Notes: a model not told the origin generated them from the letters alone. Shown: positions 34,688 to 44,236, counted from the stretch's first letter. The stretch: DNA of 64,000 nucleotides from JBNRMR01 sp050942895 (GCA_050942895.1 JBMNOE010000013.1:1-64000); one strand, 5' to 3'. Translations and numbers: made by a program.

Positions 34688-35911
34688 CTATTGCGCCAAA
34701 GAGTCCACCATCTTTTCAAGGGCGATCTTCACATGGGCATATGTCAGCCCGCCTTGAATATATGCCGCATAGGGTTCCCTTAAAGGGCCGTCGGCGCTAA
34801 GCTCTATGGACGAGCCCTGCACGAATGCTCCCGCCGCCATTATCACCTTGCTGGTGTAGCCGGGCATTTCCCATGGCTCCGGCGTCACATATGCCTCCAC
34901 CGGCGATGCCGCCTGCACCGCTCGGCAAAGAGCAACAAGCTTTTCCGGGCTGCCCAGCTTTATCGCCTGAATGATATCGCTCCTTTTTTGTTCCGGCCCG
35001 GGGATGACCTCATAGCCCATGTCCGCAAACACCTGAGCGATGAGCATCGCCCCTTTGACCGCCTGGTTAACCGTGTGGGGCGCCATGAAGAAGCCCTGAA
35101 AAAAGAGCCTGTAGCCGGGGGAGTAGGAGCCCACCTCCGCGCCAATTCCCGGCGAAGTCATCCTTGTGGCGCAGCGGCGCACAAGCTCCTCCCTGCCGGC
35201 GACGTATCCCCCCGTGGGCGCTATGCCCCCGCCGGGGTTTTTTATCAGCGATCCCGCCATCAGATCCACGCCCACATGTGTGGGTTCTATCACATCGGTG
35301 AATTCGCCGTAGCAGTTGTCCACCATCACGTTTAAGTGAGGATGCACTGCCTTTATGGCTGCAGTTATTTGCCCGATTTCATTCACGCTAAGGCTTGGCC
35401 TGAAGTCATACCCGCAGGAGCGCTGCAACACCACCAGACCCGTGCTTTCGTCGATGGCTTCAAGCGTAGCGGTGATATCAACCCGGCCATCCTTAAGCTC
35501 CACCTGCTTATATGAAATTCCAAACTCCTTAAGCGAGCCTTCGCCCGAGCCGGTGATGCCGATGATCTCCTCCATTGTGTCATAGGGCCTGCCCGTGGCG
35601 TAAATGAGTGTTTGCCCCGGCCTTAGCGCACCAAAAAGAGCGACGGCCAGCGCATGGGTTCCCGAAGCGATCAGCGGCCTGACCAAAGCGGCCTCAACCC
35701 CGAAAACCTCGGCATACACCCGCTCCAGGGCCTCCCTGCCCTCATCGCCGTAGCCATAGCCGGTAGTGCCGGTGAAATGACGCGAAGCAAGGCGCTGCGA
35801 CCCAAACGCCGCCAGCACCCGCTTCGTGTTCTCTGTCTCGATTTTATCCAGTTCGTCAAAAGCGGCCTTAAGCTTTATCTCCGCCTGTTCAATCAGCCTG
35901 TCCCTGTCCAT
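34688..35911 (-). CDS. Methionine gamma-lyase-family PLP protein
   Basis: A 407-aa fold-type I PLP enzyme of the Met_gamma_lyase/YnbB ('aluminium resistance') family. FTGTTGYGYGDEGREALE is at the N terminus, VMVDNCYGEFTD holds the cofactor Asp, and the Schiff-base Lys is in GSLIKNPGGG. Members lie beside hfq and miaA in many Bacillota, but their reaction is not established. The ATG lies inside the hfq coding sequence (23-bp overlap), with GGAGGAGG as its ribosome site, so translation is coupled to hfq. It is the last gene of the mismatch-repair/tRNA-modification run, ending at the bidirectional terminator. Confidence 0.9.
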   Translation of the reverse strand: MDRDRLIEQAEIKLKAAFDELDKIETENTKRVLAAFGSQRLASRHFTGTTGYGYGDEGREALERVYAEVFGVEAALVRPLIASGTHALAVALFGALRPGQTLIYATGRPYDTMEEIIGITGSGEGSLKEFGISYKQVELKDGRVDITATLEAIDESTGLVVLQRSCGYDFRPSLSVNEIGQITAAIKAVHPHLNVMVDNCYGEFTDVIEPTHVGVDLMAGSLIKNPGGGIAPTGGYVAGREELVRRCATRMTSPGIGAEVGSYSPGYRLFFQGFFMAPHTVNQAVKGAMLIAQVFADMGYEVIPGPEQKRSDIIQAIKLGSPEKLVALCRAVQAASPVEAYVTPEPWEMPGYTSKVIMAAGAFVQGSSIELSADGPLREPYAAYIQGGLTYAHVKIALEKMVDSLAQ

Positions 35912-36149
35912 TTTCCTCCTCCGGCGCCGCTGTGTATGTCACGGGCCTCGCGGGGGTTATGGTGGAAATCGCATGCTTATAGACCATCATCTGCTTGCCT
36001 TCGGGGGAGTCCAGCAGCAGCACAAAGTTGTCAAAGGCCTTGATGTAGCCCTTAAGGGGCAGCCCGTTGAGCAGATGCACAGTCGCAAGCTGCTTCTCCT
36101 TGCGCAGGGCGTTTAGAATCACATCCTGCAAAATTGCGGCTCTTGCCAT
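35889..36149 (-). CDS. hfq: RNA chaperone Hfq
   Basis: An 86-aa Sm-like protein that forms hexamers and helps small RNAs pair with targets. The Sm1 region reads LPLKGYIKAFDNFVLLLDS and Sm2 MVYKHAISTI, the Hfq signature. The C-terminal tail is short and acidic. The ATG at 36149, with GGAAGGTG upstream, is preferred over a TTG five codons earlier. It begins four bases after the miaA stop, the usual miaA-hfq order. Confidence 0.95.
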   Translation of the reverse strand: MARAAILQDVILNALRKEKQLATVHLLNGLPLKGYIKAFDNFVLLLDSPEGKQMMVYKHAISTITPARPVTYTAAPEEENGQGQAD

Positions 36150-36153
36150 ATTA

Positions 36154-37143
36154 TCACCTTCCAATGAAATTCCTTCCTATGATATCACATCGAGCAAAGC
36201 TGTGGTAGCTTTCATCAAAGAAAGCTAAAATATCCCCTTTTTCGAGCTTTTCAAAGGCGGTGACCTCCAGCCAGGCGATATCCTCATACTTCTTAAACCA
36301 TGTGATCTGCCGCTTTGCAAAATTTCGTGTCCTGCGCTTTAGATTGTCTATTGCCTCGTCAAAGCTGCGCTCCCCGTATATATATTCCGCGATTTCCTTA
36401 TACCCCAGACCCTGCATGGATGTGGCGCTGCTTGGCACGCCCATTGCAAGAATTGCCCGGACTTCATCCACAAGCCCGGCCTCTATCATGGCGTCCACCC
36501 GTCGGTTTATTCTATCATACAGCAGTTCCCTGGGCAAGCTGATGCCCATCGTAAGGGCTTCATACATGGGCGGGCGCTTTGCGTCCTCCAGCATTCTTTC
36601 GCTCAGGGTTCTGCCGGTGATATCGTATATCTCAAGTGCGCGAATTATCCTGCGGGTATCCCCAGCAGGCAGGCGCGCGGCCGAGGCCGGGTCTATCTGC
36701 GCAAGCCTTGTGTGCAGTTTCTCTTGGCCGTTCTCCAGAAGGAAGTCAGCCCATTTCTGCCTCACGGCCCCGTCGGGCTTTGCCCCTGCGAAGCTCATGG
36801 GATAGAGCAGCGAGCGAATGTAAAGCCCTGTCCCTCCGGCAATCACCGGCAGCTTTCCCCGGGAAAGTATGCCCTCAATGGCGGCGGATGCCCCCTTTTG
36901 CCATCTGGCGGCGGAAAAATCCTCGGATGGGTCAGCCACATCCACCATATGATGGGGAACCCTTTGCATCTGCTCCTTCGTGGGCTTGGCGGTGCCGATA
37001 TCCATGTGGCGGTACACCAGCATGCTGTCCGCGCTCACGATCTCCCCGCCGTGGTTTTCGGCGAAATCGACAGCCGCGTCGGTCTTGCCGGTGGCGGTGG
37101 GGCCCGTTATTATGACGATTCTTTGCCTTTTGCTTTCGTTCAT
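36154..37143 (-). CDS. miaA: tRNA dimethylallyltransferase
   Basis: Adds a dimethylallyl group to N6 of A37 in tRNAs reading codons that begin with U. The 329-aa protein has the P-loop GPTATGKTDAA (14-24), DIGTAKPT, the substrate region AGGTGLYIRSLL, and the Zn/structural C-terminal helices with RRTRNFAKRQITWFKK. Its ATG directly follows the mutL stop with no gap. MiaB, which acts next on the same base, is encoded four genes upstream in the same run, so both steps of ms2i6A37 formation share a transcript. Confidence 0.96.
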   Translation of the reverse strand: MNESKRQRIVIITGPTATGKTDAAVDFAENHGGEIVSADSMLVYRHMDIGTAKPTKEQMQRVPHHMVDVADPSEDFSAARWQKGASAAIEGILSRGKLPVIAGGTGLYIRSLLYPMSFAGAKPDGAVRQKWADFLLENGQEKLHTRLAQIDPASAARLPAGDTRRIIRALEIYDITGRTLSERMLEDAKRPPMYEALTMGISLPRELLYDRINRRVDAMIEAGLVDEVRAILAMGVPSSATSMQGLGYKEIAEYIYGERSFDEAIDNLKRRTRNFAKRQITWFKKYEDIAWLEVTAFEKLEKGDILAFFDESYHSFARCDIIGRNFIGR

Positions 37144-39015
37144 CTAAACAATTCTGCCAAATCTGCGCTCCAGCTCGCGCTTTGTGATCTCGATTATTAT
37201 CGGCCTTCCATGAGGGCAATGGGGCGGGCTGCCGCTTTCAAACAGCGTCTTTAGCAAAGCTTCAATCTCCTCCCGGGCAAGCGAATCCCCCGCTTTTATT
37301 GCACTCTTGCAGGCCATCTGTATTATCCGCTCCCGCTTTCTCTCCGGCTCGCGGATGGACGAAAGCTCCCCCAGCCTGTCCACGAATTCGCTGAAAAACC
37401 CCGATATGCTGGGCTCGCCCAAAATCACCGGCACGGCGCTAACCCGCACAGTGCTCACGCCGAACTCGTCCACCTCAAAGCCCGCCTTTGAAAGGGCGCC
37501 GATATTGTCCATTATCTTGGCCTTATCGCTTATGGTCACGTCGAATATCCTTGCGACGAGGAGCTTTTGGCTGTAAACACCACCTTCAAAGCGCCTCATC
37601 AGCTCGTCATAACGCAGCCTTTCATGGGCGGCGTGCTGGTCGATTATAAGCAGCCTTTCGCCCGAACGCAGCAGCAGATATGTGCTGAACACCTGGCCGA
37701 TTATATCATAATGGGGCAGCACGGCTCCCGGCTCTTTGATCTCCTCCTGGGAAAGCTCTTTTGCGGCTTCCGTCCGGGGGAATTCCATCATGCCGGGAAA
37801 GCCTTGCGGCTGGGCGTGGGGCATTGAGTATGCGCTGTCCCTCAGCATCATGGGCTTTGCCGGCGGCTTTATCCCAAGATCGACGGAGTCCATCTCAGGA
37901 ACTTCCGTCTTTTGCTGTGTTGTTTGTGAAAAATCAAAAACCTGCGGTTTTTCCTGCGGCGCTCTTTCTGGAATAAAGGCCGCAGCCGCGTTTTTAAGGT
38001 TGAACTGCTCTGTGACGCTTTCAAAAACCACATCGTACACCGCCTGGCGCACATAGGCTTCGTCGCTGAAGCGCACCTCCGTCTTTGAAGGATGGCAGTT
38101 CACGTCCACCATTTCCGGGGGAACAATGATGTTCAGCGCGCATATCGGGAAGCGGCCTATCATCACCCGCTCCTTCATCGCCGCCTCCAGCCCCTGCGAA
38201 AGAGGCGTGCTCCTGACGGTTCTGCCGTTGACGAAGAAGATTTCATTTTGCCTGTTGCCACGGGCCAGCGCCCCGCCGCCCACGTAACCGCCCACCTTAA
38301 CATAGCCGCTGTTGCCTTCAACGGGCATCATGTCCTTGGCGGTGCTTTGGCCGAAAACAGTGTAAAGGGCGCTTTGCAAATTGCCGTCGCCAGGGGTCTG
38401 GAACACTGTCTTTGCGCCCATCGAAAACCTGATTGATATCTCCGGCCGGGAAAGAGCCAGGCTCGCCAGCATGTCGTTTATTATGCCGCCCTCAGTCTGA
38501 GGCCTTTTAAGGAACTTTCTCCTTGCGGGGGTATTATAAAAAAGGTCTTTTACGATTATGGTGGTTCCCTGGGGGCAGCCCGCCTGAGAAATATCCATCA
38601 CCGCGCCGCCTTCGACGCTTATCCGAACGCCGATTTCATCGTTCTTTGTTTTAGTGGTCAATGTCACCTTAGAAACCGCGGCTATGGAGGGCAGGGCCTC
38701 TCCCCTGAAGCCCAGAGTGCCGATATCCGTCAGCCTATCGCCGGAAGCTATTTTACTGGTGGCGTGGCGCTCAAAGGCAAGGCGTACATCCGCCGCGGGG
38801 ATGCCCGAGCCGTTGTCAGTAACACGGATCTGCTCTATCCCGCCGCCGATTATATCCACCGTCACGGCGGTGGAGCCCGCATCCAGAGCGTTTTCCACCA
38901 GCTCTTTGACTATCGAAGCCGGCCTTTCCACCACCTCGCCCGCGGCGATTCGGTTAGCTGTGTTCTCGTCCAGTATTTTTATCGCTTTTCTGATGTTTTC
39001 TCTTATTTCGCTCAT
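37144..39015 (-). CDS. mutL: DNA mismatch repair protein MutL (endonuclease type)
   Basis: A 623-aa GHKL ATPase that links MutS recognition to strand incision. Its N-terminal ATPase has ENALDAGST, DNGSGIP and GFRGEALPSIAAV. A Pro-rich linker (about 350-440) follows. The C-terminal domain carries the endonuclease motif DQHAAHERLRYDE (about residues 455-467), plus ACKSAIKAG and CPHGRP. This is the nicking form found in bacteria without MutH. The start overlaps the mutS stop by four bases. Confidence 0.97.
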   Translation of the reverse strand: MSEIRENIRKAIKILDENTANRIAAGEVVERPASIVKELVENALDAGSTAVTVDIIGGGIEQIRVTDNGSGIPAADVRLAFERHATSKIASGDRLTDIGTLGFRGEALPSIAAVSKVTLTTKTKNDEIGVRISVEGGAVMDISQAGCPQGTTIIVKDLFYNTPARRKFLKRPQTEGGIINDMLASLALSRPEISIRFSMGAKTVFQTPGDGNLQSALYTVFGQSTAKDMMPVEGNSGYVKVGGYVGGGALARGNRQNEIFFVNGRTVRSTPLSQGLEAAMKERVMIGRFPICALNIIVPPEMVDVNCHPSKTEVRFSDEAYVRQAVYDVVFESVTEQFNLKNAAAAFIPERAPQEKPQVFDFSQTTQQKTEVPEMDSVDLGIKPPAKPMMLRDSAYSMPHAQPQGFPGMMEFPRTEAAKELSQEEIKEPGAVLPHYDIIGQVFSTYLLLRSGERLLIIDQHAAHERLRYDELMRRFEGGVYSQKLLVARIFDVTISDKAKIMDNIGALSKAGFEVDEFGVSTVRVSAVPVILGEPSISGFFSEFVDRLGELSSIREPERKRERIIQMACKSAIKAGDSLAREEIEALLKTLFESGSPPHCPHGRPIIIEITKRELERRFGRIV

Positions 39016-41588
39016 ACTAATTTCGCCTTTTCTCTGAGCATATACAGCTCGTTAAGCGCCTCCACCGGCGTCATTGAGTTCACGTCTATGGCCGCCAGCT
39101 CCTTGCAAAGCTCCACATAGGGCAATGAATTCATGTCCATCTGGCCGGTGCCGCCCTTGGGCTCGTTTAAAAGCACGCTGCCTATGCCGCTGTGGCTCAT
39201 GTCTGATGCCTGAAGCCGCGCCATTATCTCCATGCTCCTTGAAACAAGGCTCCTTGGAAGCCCAGCAAGGGCCGCCACCTGTATTCCAAATGAGCGGTCG
39301 GAGCCGCCCCTTACTATCTTTCGCAGGAAAATGATCTCATCTCCATGCTCCTTAACCGATATCCTGTAGTTCACAACTCCGGGCAGCCTGCCCTCAAGCT
39401 GGGAAAGCTCGTGGTAGTGGGTGGCAAAGAGCGTCTTTGCGCCCAGCTTTTTATTGTCCGCAATGTGCTCCACCGCCGCCCAGGCGATAGAAAGGCCGTC
39501 AAAGGTACTGGTGCCCCTACCGATTTCGTCCAATATCAGCAGGCTGCGCACGGTTGCCCTTGAAAGGATATCGCTCAGCTCCGTCATCTCCACCATAAAA
39601 GTGCTCTGGCCTGATGCCAGGTTGTCCTGAGCGCCGATGCGGGTGAATATCCTGTCGGTGAGAGATATCTTCGCGCTCTTTGCCGGCACGAAGCTGCCCA
39701 TGTGGGCCATCAACACTATCAGCGCCACCTGCCTCATATATGTGGATTTTCCCGCCATATTCGGCCCGGTGACGATCATCATCCGCTCATCTTCGCTCAT
39801 GTGGGTATCGTTTGGCACGAACTGGCCCTCGCCCATCCGCTCCACCACCGGGTGGCGGCCTTCCTCGATGTCTATCTCATAGCCCTCCGTCATCTGCGGG
39901 CAGACATAATCATATTCTATTGCGCAAAGGGCCAGGGAGTTCAGCGCGTCAAGAAGCTTCATGGCCCCGGCTGTAGATTTAAACCGGCCGATCGCCTTCA
40001 GCAATGTCTCTCTAAGCTCCAAGAAAAGGCTGTGCTCCAGGCGCACTGACTTGTCCTGGGCTCCCAAAAGCTCCTCCTCGGCCTCCTTAAGCTCCTGCGT
40101 AAAAAAGCGCTCGCAGTTGGCCAGAGTCTGCCGGCGGTTATATGTGTACGGAACCAAATCAAGCTGGCTTTTGCTGACCTCGATGTAATAGCCGAAGACC
40201 CGGTTATAGCCGACTTTCAGATTGCGTATGCCCGTTTGCTCTTTCTCCCTGGCCTCAAATTCCATCAGCCACTGTTTGCCTCCCGTGGCTATATCCCTGA
40301 GCCTGTCCACCTCTTTGTTATAGCCCTGGCGGATTATGCCACCCTCCTTGACCGTCGCCGGAGGTTCATCGCATATCGCCCGTCCGATGAGCCGGGAGAT
40401 ATCCTCCATAGGGTCAAGGGCGCTTCTAAGCTCCGCTATCATGTCGGACTCCATCTCTGCCAGCGCAAAGATCACCTGAGGCACCGCATCAACGGATTTT
40501 TTAAGGGCCAGCATATCCCTGGCGTTTATGGAGCCATACGCCAGCTTCGAGTTCAGCCTTTCGATGTCGTAAACCTGCTTTAAGGCCTCCGAAAGGGTGG
40601 CTGCCGTCACATAGCTGCCAGACAGCTCCCCCACGGCCCTTTGGCGCTTTTCTATCTGGCCCATGTCGTACAGGGGGCTTTCGATGAAGTGGCGCAGCGT
40701 CCTGGCGCCCATGGAGGTGGATGTCTTGTTCAGCAGGTGAAAAAGAGTGCCGCTCTTTTGGGAACCGGACATGGTCTTTGTCAGCTCCAGATTTCTTCGC
40801 GCGACAGGGTCCAGCACCATGTGGCGCTTTGTGTTGAAAACCGATATCGAGTTTATGTGGGCAAGGGGGTTGAGCTGGGTACTTTCCAAATATTTAAGAA
40901 GCATGGCAGCAGAGAACGCACACTCGTCCAGCCCTTTAAGCTGCACCCCCGCGCCGGTGATCTGCTTTCCGACAACATGCAGGCATTCCTTCAGGCCGGA
41001 AAAAGGCTTTACCACCTGAGCCTTCAGCTTTGAGCCCGAGGCGCTCAGCAAAAAGACCGCCTCGCTGTTGGCGATTATCTCTGCCGGGTTTATCCTGAAA
41101 AGGGCCTCTGAAAGTTCCGCCTGGCCCGCCGTCTGCACGCAGACCAGCTCGCCTGTGGTCACGTCCGCGTAGCAAAGGCCTGCATCGCTGTCGTTTGCAA
41201 AAACCGAAAGCAAATAGTTATTGGCGTTTTCCGGCAGCACACCCTCCTGGGTGATCGTCCCCGCTGTTACAATCCTTACGACGCCCCTTTCCACCAGCCC
41301 CTTGGACTCGGAAGGGTCGGTAAGCTGCTCGCAGACAGCAACCTTATAGCCCTTTTGCACCAGTTGGGCGATGTAGCCCTCCGCTGAGTGCCAGGGCACG
41401 CCGCACATGGGCGCACGCTCCTCAAGGCCGCAGTCTCTGCCGGTGAGTGTAAGGCCAAGCTCCCTTGAAACCTCCACTGCGTCCTCAAAGAACATCTCGT
41501 AGAAATCGCCCAGCCTGAAGAATATGATACAATCCGGATTTTCGTTTTTTAGGTTAAGATATTGCTGCATCATCGGCGACAGCGCCAT
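39012..41588 (-). CDS. mutS: DNA mismatch recognition protein MutS
   Basis: An 858-aa protein that binds mismatches and small loops. The N-terminal mismatch domain has FRLGDFYEMFFEDA with the Phe-x-Glu wedge. The ATPase domain has Walker A GPNMAGKST (about 607-615), LILDEIGRGTST as Walker B, and the TLFATHYHEL switch. Full length, GGGGAG before the ATG, and coupled by an ATGA overlap to mutL. It follows miaB by 40 bases. Confidence 0.97.
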   Translation of the reverse strand: MALSPMMQQYLNLKNENPDCIIFFRLGDFYEMFFEDAVEVSRELGLTLTGRDCGLEERAPMCGVPWHSAEGYIAQLVQKGYKVAVCEQLTDPSESKGLVERGVVRIVTAGTITQEGVLPENANNYLLSVFANDSDAGLCYADVTTGELVCVQTAGQAELSEALFRINPAEIIANSEAVFLLSASGSKLKAQVVKPFSGLKECLHVVGKQITGAGVQLKGLDECAFSAAMLLKYLESTQLNPLAHINSISVFNTKRHMVLDPVARRNLELTKTMSGSQKSGTLFHLLNKTSTSMGARTLRHFIESPLYDMGQIEKRQRAVGELSGSYVTAATLSEALKQVYDIERLNSKLAYGSINARDMLALKKSVDAVPQVIFALAEMESDMIAELRSALDPMEDISRLIGRAICDEPPATVKEGGIIRQGYNKEVDRLRDIATGGKQWLMEFEAREKEQTGIRNLKVGYNRVFGYYIEVSKSQLDLVPYTYNRRQTLANCERFFTQELKEAEEELLGAQDKSVRLEHSLFLELRETLLKAIGRFKSTAGAMKLLDALNSLALCAIEYDYVCPQMTEGYEIDIEEGRHPVVERMGEGQFVPNDTHMSEDERMMIVTGPNMAGKSTYMRQVALIVLMAHMGSFVPAKSAKISLTDRIFTRIGAQDNLASGQSTFMVEMTELSDILSRATVRSLLILDEIGRGTSTFDGLSIAWAAVEHIADNKKLGAKTLFATHYHELSQLEGRLPGVVNYRISVKEHGDEIIFLRKIVRGGSDRSFGIQVAALAGLPRSLVSRSMEIMARLQASDMSHSGIGSVLLNEPKGGTGQMDMNSLPYVELCKELAAIDVNSMTPVEALNELYMLREKAKLV

Positions 41589-41628
41589 TGTTTACTCCCC
41601 TTATCTCCATATATGTATGTTTTTCTTT

Positions 41629-43053
41629 TTATATTAACTTACCCACAAGGGTGTTGTGCTTGGCGCCGATTATTTCAACATCCGCCATGCCGCCGTATAT
41701 ATCGCCCTTTTCCTTTGAGTTTTCTATGTTTACTGTAAGGCCCCTTTCAATCCTGCCTGAATAGCCTCCGCTCACCTTCTTGTTGGCCCCCGACCTCCTG
41801 CTGATGCCGTCCACCAAAACCCTTTGCGAGGTATCCTTAAGCTCGCTGAATATCTGCGCCGCGATGCCCCCCTGCAGGGCGATAAGTTCCATGATGCGGG
41901 CTTTTTTCTCCCCGTCGGAGACCTGGTTTTCCATCGAGTACGCCTTTGTCCCCCTTCGCCTTGAAAATTTAAATGTGTAGGCGCCGTCAAAGCGAGCGAG
42001 GCTAACAAGAGCCAAAGTGTCGCGGAAATCCGCATCGCTTTCTCCGGGGAAACCCACGATTATGTCCGTGGTTATGCCGATTTCAGGCATGAGCTTTCGC
42101 GCCGTTTCCAATATCGACACATATTTTTCAGCGGTATACCGCCTGCTCATGGCTGAAAGAATATCGTTAGAGCCGGACTGCACGGGCAGGTGCAGCTGCT
42201 TGCATATGTTTTTCCCTTCGGCCATCACCTTCAAAACCTCGTCTGAAATGTCCTTTGGGTGGCTGGTCATAAAGCGAATCCTGGGTATGCCCACCTGGTC
42301 GGCACGCCTTAAAAGGTTGGCGAAGCTGGCCTTGCTTTCGCCCAGGCCCTTGCCGTATGAGTTAACGTTCTGCCCCAGAAGGGTGACCTCCTGAACGCCC
42401 GCCTTTGCCATTTCATCCAGCTCTTTTATTATATCGTCCATCTTTCGTGAACGCTCCCTGCCACGAACGCTTGGCACGATGCAGTATGAGCAAAAATTAT
42501 CACAGCCGTACATGATGGTGGAAAACGCGCTGACAGGATTTTTCCTCAGCGCGGGGATACCCTCGGCAATGCCGCCGCCCCCCTTCATTTCGGTGTTGAC
42601 AACCCGCTTTTCCCCGCAGAGGCTGTCCAGCATCATCTGGGGAAACATGTGCATCTGGTCGGTGCCGAAAACTATGCTCACATATGGATGCCTTTTAAGA
42701 AGCTCCTGGGCTGCGCCCTCCTGCTGCATCATGCAGCCGCAAACGCCGATTATGACGCTCCTGTCCTGCTCCCAAATTTTTTTCGCCGCACCGACATGGC
42801 CATATATGCGCTTTTCAGCCCCCTCGCGCACGCAGCATGTGTTGAACAATATCACATCCGCGTCCTTTATATCGCCGCATTCCTCATAGCCCATGGCAAA
42901 GAGCAGCCCCGCCAGCTTCTGGGAATCGTTTACATTCATCTGGCAGCCGAAGGTTTGTATGTGAAACTTTCCACCCCCGGCCATCTGCGCCACTTTTTTT
43001 ATCGTATCCTCCTGCCGCTCCATATTTTCCTGCGGCATAATGCTCAAGTTCAT
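41629..43053 (-). CDS. miaB: tRNA-2-methylthio-N6-dimethylallyladenosine synthase
   Basis: Radical SAM methylthiotransferase that adds a methylthio group at C2 of i6A37. The N-terminal UPF0004 domain has FGCQMNVNDS, CCVREGAEKR and GVCGCMMQQ, whose three Cys bind the auxiliary cluster. The radical SAM motif is CDNFCSYC, and a TRAM domain ends the 474-aa protein. The chosen ATG is three bases past the DUF3842 stop, with GGGAG upstream. A nearby ATG at residue 6 or 11 is also possible. Confidence 0.95.
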   Translation of the reverse strand: MNLSIMPQENMERQEDTIKKVAQMAGGGKFHIQTFGCQMNVNDSQKLAGLLFAMGYEECGDIKDADVILFNTCCVREGAEKRIYGHVGAAKKIWEQDRSVIIGVCGCMMQQEGAAQELLKRHPYVSIVFGTDQMHMFPQMMLDSLCGEKRVVNTEMKGGGGIAEGIPALRKNPVSAFSTIMYGCDNFCSYCIVPSVRGRERSRKMDDIIKELDEMAKAGVQEVTLLGQNVNSYGKGLGESKASFANLLRRADQVGIPRIRFMTSHPKDISDEVLKVMAEGKNICKQLHLPVQSGSNDILSAMSRRYTAEKYVSILETARKLMPEIGITTDIIVGFPGESDADFRDTLALVSLARFDGAYTFKFSRRRGTKAYSMENQVSDGEKKARIMELIALQGGIAAQIFSELKDTSQRVLVDGISRRSGANKKVSGGYSGRIERGLTVNIENSKEKGDIYGGMADVEIIGAKHNTLVGKLI

Positions 43054-43056
43054 ATG

Positions 43057-43500
43057 TTAAATTTCTCCCGTCCCTTCGATGTATGCCTGCGCCGCTCCCA
43101 CTGCCTCCTCCATGTTTTGCATCAGCGGCCTGTCTATAAGACCGACTATATGCACATGGCTTTGTTTTACCGGCACCAATATCTTCTTTGCCGGTGAATT
43201 GCTCAGGGCGCCCGCCATTTCCTGGGTTATCTCCCCGTACATTGAGTTGGCGATAATCATGCCTATAGGCGCGATGATTATCTTCGCATTGGCGCAATTG
43301 AATTTTATCGCGTTTTCGCCGGTGGCACCGATATCAGCACCCGCCTTGAGCATCGCTGCCGTGGCAAGGGCATTCGTCCCCGCGGCGATTATTCTTACCC
43401 CCGGCAGCCTTTCCTTCAGCATGCGCACCAAGTTTCTGCCCATGCCGCCGCCCTGGGCGTCCAGCACCGTTATTTCATTTGGAGTTTGCCTGTTTTCCAA
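43057..43500 (-). CDS. DUF3842 family protein
   Basis: A 147-aa protein matching the DUF3842 family of Clostridia. The N terminus ITVLDAQGGGMGRNLVRML looks like a nucleotide-binding turn, followed by AGTNALATAAMLKAGAD and PIGMIIANSMYGEIT. No function is established. Translation starts with TTG; GGAGGTG lies six bases before it and overlaps the end of the upstream gene. It sits between the B12-type activation protein and miaB with gaps of three bases on each side, so all three are tightly coupled. Confidence 0.85.
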   Translation of the reverse strand: MENRQTPNEITVLDAQGGGMGRNLVRMLKERLPGVRIIAAGTNALATAAMLKAGADIGATGENAIKFNCANAKIIIAPIGMIIANSMYGEITQEMAGALSNSPAKKILVPVKQSHVHIVGLIDRPLMQNMEEAVGAAQAYIEGTGEI

Positions 43501-43503
43501 AAC

Positions 43504-44184
43504 TTACACCTCCATGGCGAATATTTCCCGGTGAAGATTTTCGTCAAAGCCGGCCCTTCTTCCCTCGCAGCCTGCGCGCTGGCATATCCTGCAATTTTCA
43601 AAGCTTTTGCGGCTTTGAAACCATATGCCTGAAACGCTCTTCGTTGGCAGCATCAAAAAGCTTTCGTTAAGTTTCACTCCGGTGCTTTCCTCAACCCGGC
43701 CGATCAACGAAAAAAGCTGCCGTTGGGCCGAAAGCGGCCAGTTGGGATGTGAGCCGGGGTTTACCGCGCACAGCTTTTCAGCCCCTGAAAGCCCCTCCGC
43801 CGCCCGAAGCACATGCCTTTGCGCCTGCTTTAAAGCCTCCTGGTTTATCCGGGCCTGCCACATCCTCTCCACAGGGTCGGCAGTTTCGTCCATCAGCCTT
43901 TCAAGCTCTGCCCCGCAGGTTATCACATAGGCGTATACCGCTCCCGCATCCCTCAAAAGCGCCGATACAAGGCGGCTTTCAATCCGCTCTCCCCCCACCT
44001 GCACCGAGCTTTCATCCCATGGGCCCGTCGCAAGGATGCGCAGCACAGCCCTTGGCCGCCCCGCCATGTTTGACCTTAGCGCAAGGGCGTCAATCTCATC
44101 GAGGAAATACTCGTCCAGGCCCAGAGTCTTAAGCATATTCGTGGCTTTTATCTCGAAAGGGATATCATCAAAGCTTATCAGCAT
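43504..44184 (-). CDS. Stand-alone vitamin B12-dependent methionine synthase activation-domain protein
   Basis: A 226-aa protein resembling the reactivation domain of cobalamin-dependent methionine synthase (MetH), without the catalytic domains. The SAM-binding-like block AVNPGSHPNWPLSAQRQLFSLIG is followed by LMLPTKSVSGIWF. An added C-terminal Cys motif CRICQRAGCEGRRAGF may hold an Fe-S cluster. Stand-alone forms in Clostridia may reactivate a separate corrinoid enzyme (inference). The ATG at 44184 has GAGAG eight bases upstream; a GTG three codons earlier is possible. It is the first gene of the eight-gene run. Confidence 0.8.
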   Translation of the reverse strand: MLISFDDIPFEIKATNMLKTLGLDEYFLDEIDALALRSNMAGRPRAVLRILATGPWDESSVQVGGERIESRLVSALLRDAGAVYAYVITCGAELERLMDETADPVERMWQARINQEALKQAQRHVLRAAEGLSGAEKLCAVNPGSHPNWPLSAQRQLFSLIGRVEESTGVKLNESFLMLPTKSVSGIWFQSRKSFENCRICQRAGCEGRRAGFDENLHREIFAMEV

Positions 44185-44218
44185 ACGGCTCACTCTCTTC
44201 GCTTTCTGTAAATATTTC

Positions 44219-44236
44219 TGTGGATAATGTGGATAA
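44219..44236 (+). promoter_or_regulatory. Two perfect tandem DnaA-box sequences
   Basis: TGTGGATAA occurs twice head-to-tail with no gap (44219-44227, 44228-44236); on the minus strand each is TTATCCACA, the consensus DnaA box. They lie in the 288-bp divergent region between the B12-type/miaB/mutS run and the TraX gene, which holds no other gene. A TATAAT at 44432-44437 is a likely -10 for TraX. DnaA control of either unit or DnaA titration is possible. Confidence 0.6.
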
